Source: Methanocorpusculum sp. (GTDB lineage Archaea; Halobacteriota; Methanomicrobia; Methanomicrobiales; Methanocorpusculaceae). From it: a DNA stretch of 5,563 nt. The stretch is taken from assembly GCA_029987315.1 (NCBI GenBank), contig DALTVZ010000021.1, positions 1-5,563 of the forward strand, given 5' to 3'. Numbering within the stretch: the stretch's first letter is position 1; every line of letters starts with the position of its first letter. This document shows positions 1-4,776 of the stretch, one piece after another. Position numbers and translations under genes: made by a program. A model generated the notes under the pieces. It was given only the letters and a program-made list of their open reading frames with translations. It had not been told where the DNA came from and did not search any database.

Positions 1-190
1 TCACCAGAGAGGTATTGATATCTTTTCCACAGTAGGGGCAGGGCATGTTCATAACGTCCACATCAACAAATTTTGCCGATGGTTGAAGACGTTTGCCTGC
101 TTCACTTACGGCGATCCCTATTGCATCCTGAACAGATCCTACATCTTTTACCATCCAGGCTGCCTCCAGCGTCACTCGATAATCCGACAT
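1..190 (-). CDS. UPF0212 (DUF555) family protein, 3' end outside the window
   Basis: Reading the minus strand from the ATG at 190-188 gives an open frame of 63 codons to the window edge, starting MSDYRVTLEAAWMVKDVGS. The pattern of a short beta strand (YRVTLEAAW), then a DVxSVQDAIGIAVSEAGK segment, then a VDVDV strand and a CPYCG motif (residues 51-55) matches my recollection of the archaeal UPF0212/DUF555 family, about 120 residues long. The C-terminal half, where a second cysteine pair would be expected, lies outside the window. The paired cysteines suggest metal binding, but no function is established for the family and I do not infer one. No Shine-Dalgarno precedes the ATG, and an AT-rich box about 20 nt upstream fits a leaderless transcript. 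The gene is divergent from the operon that starts at 624. Family assignment is from memory of the motif pattern, not from a search. Confidence 0.82.
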   Translation of the reverse strand, partial: MSDYRVTLEAAWMVKDVGSVQDAIGIAVSEAGKRLQPSAKFVDVDVMNMPCPYCGKDINTSLV

Positions 191-205
191 TTTCAACTCG
201 CTTGG

Positions 206-215
206 TGTATATTAT
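206..215 (-). promoter_or_regulatory. Probable TATA box of the UPF0212 gene, possibly bidirectional
   Basis: The minus strand reads ATAATATA across 215-208, embedded in less AT-rich sequence. Its centre lies about 22 nt upstream of the ATG at 190, so transcription would begin at or very near the start codon, in keeping with the missing Shine-Dalgarno. On the plus strand the same bases read TATATTAT, and a start 24-26 nt downstream would fall at about 236, the first base of the structured block. One box serving both directions is therefore possible but unproven. Confidence 0.45.
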
Positions 216-235
216 CTCTTTGAGATGATGGTATT

Positions 236-386
236 TGCGGGTTGACGACGAAGTCGTCGACCTCAGAGGAGGCGGGGCGGGCTCAATGAGCACGCCCTCA
301 GCTGAGCCAGCCGAAGGTTGGCGATCAAGTCGATAGACTTGCGAGCGGGTTGGACGAGAAGGAAACTTGCGAGTGTGCGGGTTGAC
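236..386. repeat. 11-nt direct repeat TGCGGGTTGAC flanking the hairpin block
   Basis: TGCGGGTTGAC occurs exactly at 236-246 and again at 376-386. A third near copy at 345-355 (GCGGGTTGGAC) has one inserted G. The nine bases ACTTGCGAG also occur twice, at 337-345 and 365-373, each shortly before a GCGGGTTG copy, so the right part (337-386) looks like an internal imperfect duplication. The exact outer copies bracket the hairpins, as expected for a small non-autonomous element with target duplication or for a modular intergenic repeat. No transposase gene or clean terminal inverted repeat is visible. Confidence 0.45.
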
Positions 387-396
387 TAGTATTTTT
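236..396 (+). ncRNA. Candidate structured RNA or palindromic intergenic element
   Basis: This block is clearly more GC-rich than its flanks and folds into consecutive hairpins. Stem 1 is 241-249 with 253-261 (9 bp, GAA loop). Stem 2 is 262-266 with 302-306, enclosing 275-279 with 293-297 and 281-284 with 288-291. Stem 3 is 306-312 with 316-322 (7 bp, GAA loop). Stem 4 is 326-331 with 336-341 (6 bp, GATA loop). Stems 1 and 3 each contain one G-U pair that exists only on the plus strand; on the minus strand these become A-C mismatches, which argues for a plus-strand RNA or single-stranded form. A T5 run at 392-396 and a T7 run at 425-431 could end a transcript. I recognise no RNA family and see no convincing reading frame. 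It may instead be a dispersed palindromic repeat of the genome. The boundaries are estimates. Confidence 0.3.
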
Positions 397-424
397 GATG
401 TACTCTTCGGTTTCGTGTAAGGGA

Positions 425-431
425 TTTTTTT
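425..431 (+). terminator. T7 run, possible archaeal terminator
   Basis: Seven consecutive T at 425-431 follow the T5 run at 392-396. Archaeal RNA polymerase often terminates on T-tracts in the non-template strand without a hairpin, so these would suit the end of a short plus-strand transcript from the structured block. A small inverted repeat follows at once (433-438 with 443-448, GATGAT and ATCATC), which could be part of the same signal or an operator-like site. Confidence 0.25.
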
Positions 432-446
432 AGATGATCTAAATCA

Positions 447-557
447 TCACACGGAATTCACAGAAAAACTACAAAAACATGGAGGAAAAGAGAGGGTGAT
501 TAGGTGGGATACATCTCATCTCTTCTCATTTCCCACCATTTCGTGAACCCCGTGTGA
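447..557. repeat. Large inverted repeat with a nested stem
   Basis: The 15 bases at 447-461 (TCACACGGAATTCAC) are complementary to 543-557 at 13 of 15 positions. The two adjacent exceptions are A-C on the plus strand but become U-G pairs on the minus strand, so the stem is complete only in minus-strand RNA. Nested inside is a perfect 7-bp stem, GGTGGGA at 503-509 with TCCCACC at 531-537. The left interior is purine-rich (478-497) and the stretch from 512 to 534 is pyrimidine-rich. It lies upstream of the presumed operon promoter, so it could be a regulatory DNA site, an unannotated minus-strand RNA, or a remnant repeat. No coding frame fits it. Confidence 0.4.
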
Positions 558-568
558 AGGTACCCCCA

Positions 569-585
569 CCCTCCAAACCCTCCAA
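569..585. repeat. Short tandem CCCTCCAA repeat
   Basis: CCCTCCAA occurs at 569-576 and again at 578-585 (9-nt period), just upstream of the AT-rich promoter region. It may be a paired activator or repressor site next to the promoter, or simple low-complexity sequence. Nothing in the sequence decides between these. Confidence 0.25.
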
Positions 586-620
586 TTGCTTATTTACCCA
601 TCAGCACCAAATATATATAA
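586..620 (+). promoter_or_regulatory. Promoter region of the DUF424-nmd3-taw2-coaBC operon
   Basis: Two candidate TATA boxes precede the ATG at 624. CTTATTTA at 589-596 is about 31 nt upstream, so initiation would fall around 617-622 and give a nearly leaderless mRNA, which suits the absence of a Shine-Dalgarno. ATATATATAA at 611-620 is a better match to the archaeal TATA consensus but sits so close that initiation 24-26 nt downstream would start inside the gene. I favour the first for this start codon, with the second as an initiator-region or alternative element. Confidence 0.4.
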
Positions 621-623
621 GCA

Positions 624-917
624 ATGTACCTCAAGATACATAATATCCCAAATCAGGGAAGCATCCTCGCTGCGTGCGATGCTGAACTGCTCGGGAAAAC
701 ATTGACCAGTCCTTTATGCGACATCGAAATAGACTCCTCCTTCTACGGAGATAGAAGAGCGACCGAGGAGGAGTTCCTGGATGGACTCACCTGTGTCGGC
801 AGTGCGAATCTGATGGGAAAACGCGTCTGTGATATAGCGATAAAAGCAGGCCTCCTCACCATAGATTCATGCCTGATCATAGACGGCGTTCCTCACGCTC
901 AGATATACGGAGCATAA
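624..917 (+). CDS. DUF424 family archaeal protein of unknown function
   Basis: This gene encodes a 97-residue acidic to neutral protein with no signal peptide or membrane segment. It resembles the archaeal DUF424 family: an N-terminal MYLKIH strand, the segment AACDAELLGKTL (residues 16-27), a central DSSFYGDRRATEEEFLDGL region (37-55), then ANLMGKRVCDIAIKAGLL (61-78) and the C-terminal GVPHAQIYGA (88-97). The length and all three landmarks fit a complete family member, recognised from memory. No enzymatic residues are obvious and the family has no established role. The ATG at 624 is chosen because MYLKIH is the typical family start; there is no Shine-Dalgarno, so translation is probably leaderless. 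The stop codon shares one base with the nmd3 start (TAATG). Co-transcription with nmd3 and a tRNA-modification gene hints at a translation-linked role, which is inference only. Confidence 0.82.
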   Translation: MYLKIHNIPNQGSILAACDAELLGKTLTSPLCDIEIDSSFYGDRRATEEEFLDGLTCVGSANLMGKRVCDIAIKAGLLTIDSCLIIDGVPHAQIYGA

Positions 918-2008
918 TGAGTCTTACACAAGGATTTTGTCCCAAATGCGGGGCCCCATCGGAAAATGGAGAGCTTTGCGGAAAATGCCGCGTCAAAGAT
1001 GCAGTATGGGTGAATATAGCGGATCGTGCATCCTGCATCGTATGCCCCACCTGCGGCTCAATAAAAGTTGCCAACGTCTGGTCGGATGTCGCGATCCCTA
1101 AGGAAGAGCTTGGCCAAAATCTCGTCGACTCGGTGATCGTCTTCCACAAAGATGTGCAGGATATCCAAAAACAGATCAGTATCATCGATACGAGCAGTAA
1201 CCGGTCTCTTGCAACAGTGCATGTTAGCGGCACCCTCTACGGCATCCCTCTCGAAGAATCCACAAAGGTCAAAATAATCTGGGCCCTTGAACAGTGCGAC
1301 CGATGCTGTCGGATCGCTGGAAGCTACTACGAAGGCGTTATCCAGGTCAGAGCAAGCGGCAGAAAACCCACCGAGTTCGAACTGCACCGTGCAGGAGAGA
1401 TCGCCTATCAGGTTGAAGATCAGCTCCAGACCGCAGGTGACCGACTCTCATTCGTTTCCGACATCGACGAAACAAAAGACGGGATCGATATCGTGTTCAG
1501 CTCTCAAAACATCGGAGCTGCGATATCTCATGACATCTGCGGTGCTCTCGGCGGCTCATTCACCACCCACCCAAAACTTGTTGGACAGAAGGGCGGCGTA
1601 GATCTTTACCGTGTCACCTACTCGCTTCGGCTTCCAAGATTTGCTCGCGGAGACATTATCAAACACGGAAAAGAGTACTTCCAGATCCTTCGCCAGGCAA
1701 AAGACATGCTGTTCGTCCGTGATATGATAACCGGCCAGCCACGCTCGTTTCGAGAGAAGGAGAGCGATGTGCTTTTAGGAAACATCCACGGAGCCGAAAC
1801 CGCGGTGGTCGTCTACCATGATGCCGGACTCTTAGGTATTTTCAATATGAAAACCCAAGCGAGCGAGGAGATCGCTGAACGTTCCTGGCTCGATACGAGA
1901 GACGGCGACACGATCCTGTTTGTCCGGGACGGTGAAACGCTGGTTCTGGTGGGAAGAGATGAAGATCAGGAAGATTTCGAAGCGCTCACTCCCGATCTCG
2001 CCAAGTGA
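917..2008 (+). CDS. nmd3: NMD3-family 50S ribosomal subunit biogenesis/export-type protein
   Basis: The 363-residue product carries the NMD3 N-terminal zinc region: CPKCG at 8-12 with CGKC at 21-24, then C40, CPTCG at 43-47, and the diagnostic CDRCCRIAGSYYEGVIQVR segment at 127-145, whose cysteines complete the second zinc site. Residues 146-240 form the alpha/beta middle part, and 240-350 are rich in beta strands, fitting the eIF5A/SH3-like domains of the family. As in other archaeal homologues, the eukaryotic C-terminal nuclear export and import signals are absent. Eukaryotic NMD3 binds the 60S subunit and adapts it for export; archaea have no nucleus, so a role in 50S maturation or subunit anti-association is inferred. 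The start at 917 places the first zinc knuckle at residue 8 and is preceded by GGAG at 909-912. An upstream in-frame ATG at 869 would add 16 unrelated residues lying within DUF424. The 3' end overlaps taw2 by 50 bp. Confidence 0.93.
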   Translation: MSLTQGFCPKCGAPSENGELCGKCRVKDAVWVNIADRASCIVCPTCGSIKVANVWSDVAIPKEELGQNLVDSVIVFHKDVQDIQKQISIIDTSSNRSLATVHVSGTLYGIPLEESTKVKIIWALEQCDRCCRIAGSYYEGVIQVRASGRKPTEFELHRAGEIAYQVEDQLQTAGDRLSFVSDIDETKDGIDIVFSSQNIGAAISHDICGALGGSFTTHPKLVGQKGGVDLYRVTYSLRLPRFARGDIIKHGKEYFQILRQAKDMLFVRDMITGQPRSFREKESDVLLGNIHGAETAVVVYHDAGLLGIFNMKTQASEEIAERSWLDTRDGDTILFVRDGETLVLVGRDEDQEDFEALTPDLAK

Positions 2009-2828
2009 ACCCTGGGTCGATACGACCCGCCGGGTTTATTGTGAGGGGGACAACGCATTCGTTCCGGTGAGGGAAGGATATCCTTTCGAGACTGAGATAC
2101 CTGACCGGTCCCCTTATGTCGGCCCCGGTTATCAGCGGATGGGGGACACACTTCTTCTGCATGGAGACGCGCCAACAGACGAAGAGCTCGCCGCTCTGAT
2201 CGAATGGGAAAACCCATCATGCGTGCTGCATGCCGCATCGCACGAAGGAGTGCTTCGGATCCCGACGACTGTGATCCTTTACGGGGAGCCGCATGAGGTG
2301 ACCTTCAAAGAGGCCGGTATCAGCTACACGCTAGACCCCTCGAAGGTGATGTTTTCGCAAGGGAACCGCGGTGAAAAACAAAGGATCCGCTCCCTCGTGA
2401 AACCGGGTGAACGTATTGCCGATATGTTTGCGGGCATCGGGTATTTTACACTTTCAGCGGCACTCTCTGGAGGAAATGTCCATGCAATGGAACTAAATCC
2501 GGTATCTTTTGCTTATCTTCAAAAAAATATCGAGGCAAACAACGTCGCCGCTCGGGTGATGCCTGAACTTGGCGACTGCCGCGAGAAGCTCTCGGGTGTG
2601 TACGACCGGATCCTGATGGGGCATTTCGAGGCCCCAGACTTCTTGCAGGACGCACTTGCCCATGCAAAATCCGGGACCATGATCCATGTTCACGGTATTG
2701 GGGACCAGAAAAATGGCATCGTGCAGACCCTTGAAGGGGCAGGTATTACGTATAACATCAGCGAACATAAAGTAAAGAAGTATGCGGGGCGCCTTTGGCA
2801 CTCGGTCTGGGATGTGAAACTGGTATGA
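1959..2828 (+). CDS. taw2: tRNA(Phe) wyosine-37 aminocarboxypropyltransferase (Taw2/TYW2)
   Basis: This is a 289-residue class I SAM-fold protein of the Trm5/TYW2 family. Visible landmarks are GEKQRI after FSQGNR (132-143), SAM motif I IADMFAGIGYFTL (153-165), the acidic-ribose motif AMELNPVSFAYLQKN (176-190), GDCRE (205-209), and DRILMGHF (216-223). The last of these, with the C-terminal HKVKKYAGRLWHSVWDVKLV (270-289), resembles Taw2 (DRIIMGY..., KRYAPGVWHVVLD in Pyrococcus, from memory) rather than Trm5, which has an NLP-type motif there. Taw2 transfers the 3-amino-3-carboxypropyl group of SAM to 4-demethylwyosine at position 37 of tRNA-Phe, making yW-86. The ATG at 1959 is chosen because no later ATG, GTG or TTG occurs in frame before conserved sequence begins; GGTG at 1948-1951 may be its Shine-Dalgarno. 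It overlaps nmd3 by 50 bp and coaBC by 4 bp (ATGA). A Trm5-like m1G37 methyltransferase is the main alternative. Confidence 0.87.
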   Translation: MKIRKISKRSLPISPSEPWVDTTRRVYCEGDNAFVPVREGYPFETEIPDRSPYVGPGYQRMGDTLLLHGDAPTDEELAALIEWENPSCVLHAASHEGVLRIPTTVILYGEPHEVTFKEAGISYTLDPSKVMFSQGNRGEKQRIRSLVKPGERIADMFAGIGYFTLSAALSGGNVHAMELNPVSFAYLQKNIEANNVAARVMPELGDCREKLSGVYDRILMGHFEAPDFLQDALAHAKSGTMIHVHGIGDQKNGIVQTLEGAGITYNISEHKVKKYAGRLWHSVWDVKLV

Positions 2829-3958
2829 AAAGACTCAACGATATCCATATTGTTCTTGGCGTTTGCGGCAGTATCGCCGCCGTCGAGACGATCAAACTCG
2901 CTCACGAGCTCAGACGCCGCGGAGCAAAAGTAACCGGCATCATCAGTCCGGCGGGTTGCGGGATGATCCACCCCGATGCGCTGACCTATGCGTGTCAAAA
3001 ACCGGTGCTGACCGAATTGACCGGCATGGTCGAGCATGTTCAGTACTGCGGTGAAGGAGGAGAGGCGGATCTGCTTTTGATCGCACCTTCCACGGCAAAT
3101 ACCGTTTCAAAGATCGCCTGCGGCATCGATGACACGATCATCACCACATTTGCAACCACCGCGATCGGCCGCGGTATGCCGGTCGTCGTGGTCCCGGCGA
3201 TGCATGAATCGATGTACCGCCACCCCATAGTACGGAAAAATCTGGAGACCTTACGAGAACTAGGGCTCGATGTTGTCCCGCCGAGAATAGAGGAAGGGAA
3301 GGCAAAGATCGCCGGGATCGAGGAGATATGCCTGCATGTCGAGCGGGCAGTTTCCTCTAAAAAACTTGCCGGCAAACATGTTCTCATCTCCGGCGGATCA
3401 TGCCGCGAGGAGCTGGATGATGTCCGGATCCTTACAACACGATCCAGCGGCACGATGGCAAAGGAGCTCGCTCTCGAGGCGTTTCGTCTCGGTGCCGAGG
3501 TCACGCTCGTGATGGATCCGATCCACGGCATAGTGCCTTGTGTAAAAAATGTCCCAATAATCACGGCAGCCGACATGCATGACGCCGTGCTTCGTGAAGC
3601 AGAAGGAGCAGACTATTATCTGTCTGCCGCCGCGATCTCCGACTTTGCCCCGCGACGGGTGAACGGAAAAATAAAAAGCGGGCAGGAGGTATCCGTCACG
3701 CTCGACCCGCTGCCAAAACTTATCACAAAGATATCCGGCAAAGGAATAAAAATCGTCGGATTTAAACTTGGAGAGGATGCTGAAAAAGAAGGGATGCATC
3801 TTCTTGAACTCCCTGATGTCGTCCTTGTTCTTGCAAACAAACCGGCAACGATGGGGTCGGCATTTGGCAAATATGTATTTATGCAAAAGGATAGAAAGGA
3901 AACACTGAGCGGATCAAAAGATGAGATCGCAGGGAAAGTATGGGACGTTCTTGTGTAA
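2825..3958 (+). CDS. coaBC: Bifunctional phosphopantothenate-cysteine ligase / phosphopantothenoylcysteine decarboxylase
   Basis: The 377-residue cytoplasmic protein joins 4'-phosphopantothenate to cysteine (CoaB, C-terminal) and decarboxylates the product to 4'-phosphopantetheine (CoaC, N-terminal FMN domain). CoaC landmarks are GVCGSIAAVETIKLAHELRR (12-31), the active-site His at 71 in EHVQY, LLLIAPSTANTVSKIACGIDD (83-103) and PAMHESMY (124-131). CoaB landmarks are LISGGSCREELDDVR (187-201), RSSGTMAKELA (206-216), SAAAISDFAP (267-276), KIKSG (282-286), KIVGFKLGED (309-318) and VLANKP (335-340). Two CoaC residues differ from the bacterial enzyme: the Asn of PAMN is His127, and the substrate-clamp CGxGR motif is replaced by EEGKAKIAG (156-164). 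Both may be normal for archaea. The start overlaps the taw2 stop as ATGA; an in-frame TTG at 2795 would only add taw2-overlapping sequence. It is followed with a 19-bp overlap by the two genes that make its substrate. Confidence 0.95.
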   Translation: MKRLNDIHIVLGVCGSIAAVETIKLAHELRRRGAKVTGIISPAGCGMIHPDALTYACQKPVLTELTGMVEHVQYCGEGGEADLLLIAPSTANTVSKIACGIDDTIITTFATTAIGRGMPVVVVPAMHESMYRHPIVRKNLETLRELGLDVVPPRIEEGKAKIAGIEEICLHVERAVSSKKLAGKHVLISGGSCREELDDVRILTTRSSGTMAKELALEAFRLGAEVTLVMDPIHGIVPCVKNVPIITAADMHDAVLREAEGADYYLSAAAISDFAPRRVNGKIKSGQEVSVTLDPLPKLITKISGKGIKIVGFKLGEDAEKEGMHLLELPDVVLVLANKPATMGSAFGKYVFMQKDRKETLSGSKDEIAGKVWDVLV

Positions 3959-4776
3959 CATTTGCTCCAGGGCATATCTCAGGCTACTTTAAGCGGATCG
4001 ACGGGGACTCGATCCAGACGACCGGAAGCCTTGGCGCCGGGATCGTGATCGACAAAGGGGTCAGGGTCGAGATGCATGAAGCTTCGAGGATCAGGATCCA
4101 GATCGGCGACACAGATATCGATGACTGGCTGATCCGCGAGGTGCTCTCCTCGCTGGATGTGAGGGCCGATGTCCGGGTCACCGTCGAGATGCCGATGGGA
4201 GCTGGGTTTGGTATGAGTGCGGCAGGACTTCTTGCGACGTATTCTGCCGCAAACTGCGTGTTTCAACTCGGTATGACTGCAGAAGAGATCGCGGCCGCCG
4301 CCCATGAAGTGGAGGTCATTCACGGAACAGGTCTTGGAGACGTGGCCGCTTCCACCGGCGGCGGTCTTGTTGTTCGAACGCGTCCCGGGATATCGGGCGT
4401 CACCTGCCGAATGTATCCTGAGGATGAGATCTGGACGGTCTCCTTTGGCGGCATATCCACGCATGATGTGATCACCTCGAAGGAAAAAATGCAGCAGGTC
4501 ACCGCTGCTTTTCCAGAAAAAGAGCCCGCGACCCTTGCAGAGTTTATGGAGAACTCCGCCGCCTTCACGGAAAAAAGCGGGCTTCTCCCGATCGACCTTT
4601 TGCCGATCCTTGCGGCATGCAAACAAGCCGGCGTTCCTGCCTCTATGACGATGCTTGGGACCGGTGTTTTTGCCGTTGGACCAGCGGCACAAAAAGTATT
4701 GAGCCAATTTGGTGAACCGATCCGTCTGCATGTCAGCAGATCCGGGCCGGTCATTTTGGAGGAAAACCATGTCTGA
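3940..4776 (+). CDS. Pantoate kinase (GHMP kinase superfamily)
   Basis: The 278-residue product is a GHMP-type kinase. The N-terminal FAPGHISGYF (8-17) is typical of archaeal pantoate kinase; the phosphate-binding glycine-rich motif is PMGAGFGMSAAG (85-96); HEVEVIHGTGLGDVAASTGGG (122-142) carries the catalytic Asp region; and MLGTGVFAVG (238-247) is the third GHMP motif. Pantoate kinase phosphorylates pantoate with ATP to 4-phosphopantoate, the first step of the archaeal branch that replaces bacterial PanC and CoaA. Assignment to pantoate kinase rather than mevalonate or homoserine kinase rests on the FAPGHISG motif and on the two neighbours, which use its product in order. The ATG at 3940 lies inside the end of coaBC (19-bp overlap), with GGGA a few bases upstream as a weak ribosome site; no later in-frame start precedes the motif at residue 8. 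The stop overlaps the next gene by 8 bp. No feedback-control element is visible. Confidence 0.92.
   Translation: MGRSCVTFAPGHISGYFKRIDGDSIQTTGSLGAGIVIDKGVRVEMHEASRIRIQIGDTDIDDWLIREVLSSLDVRADVRVTVEMPMGAGFGMSAAGLLATYSAANCVFQLGMTAEEIAAAAHEVEVIHGTGLGDVAASTGGGLVVRTRPGISGVTCRMYPEDEIWTVSFGGISTHDVITSKEKMQQVTAAFPEKEPATLAEFMENSAAFTEKSGLLPIDLLPILAACKQAGVPASMTMLGTGVFAVGPAAQKVLSQFGEPIRLHVSRSGPVILEENHV
4758..4762 (+). promoter_or_regulatory. Strong Shine-Dalgarno deciding the phosphopantothenate synthetase start
   Basis: GGAGG lies six bases upstream of the ATG at 4769, the clearest ribosome binding site in the window. It fixes this start over the upstream in-frame TTG at 4709, which would add 20 residues unlike the family. 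It lies within the pantoate kinase coding sequence. Confidence 0.8.

Noticed and set aside
102..293. Minus-strand open frame of 63 codons spanning the UPF0212 start and the hairpin block
   Set aside because: It overlaps the real UPF0212 frame and the palindromic block. Its translation is low-complexity (PPP, SSS, basic) with no family resemblance.
224..306. C/D-box guide RNA (ATGATGG resembling box C at 224-230, CTGA at 302-305)
   Set aside because: Box C is imperfect, the spacing is too long for an archaeal C/D sRNA, no C'/D' pair is seen, and the intervening sequence is strongly self-paired.
236..386. CRISPR array or integrase attachment site
   Set aside because: The repeats are too short, irregularly spaced and too few for CRISPR. 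There is no tRNA gene, integrase or cas gene nearby.
479..499. Six-codon mini-ORF (ATG at 479) in the intergenic region, considered as a leader peptide
   Set aside because: It has no ribosome binding site, no regulatory codon content, and probably lies upstream of the transcription start.
869..916. Upstream in-frame ATG extending nmd3 by 16 residues
   Set aside because: The extension is arginine/serine-rich, lies within DUF424, and the ATG at 917 has a GGAG site and places the first zinc knuckle at the expected N-terminal position.
1920..1958. TTG start extending taw2 by 13 residues
   Set aside because: The ATG at 1959 has a GGTG ribosome site at suitable spacing, and the extension deepens the overlap without adding conserved residues.
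2795..2824. TTG start extending coaBC by 10 residues
   Set aside because: The ATG at 2825 overlaps the taw2 stop as ATGA, the usual coupled arrangement, and gives a normal CoaC N-terminus.
1959..2828. Trm5-type tRNA (guanine-37-N1) methyltransferase instead of Taw2
   Set aside because: The DRILMGHF motif in place of a Trm5 NLP-type motif and the C-terminal KKYAGRLWHSVWDV block fit Taw2 better. It remains the main alternative until a phylogeny is run.
3040..3576. Long minus-strand open frame (178 codons) opposite coaBC
   Set aside because: It is a shadow of the strongly conserved coaBC frame; its translation is serine/threonine/arginine-rich with no recognisable domain.
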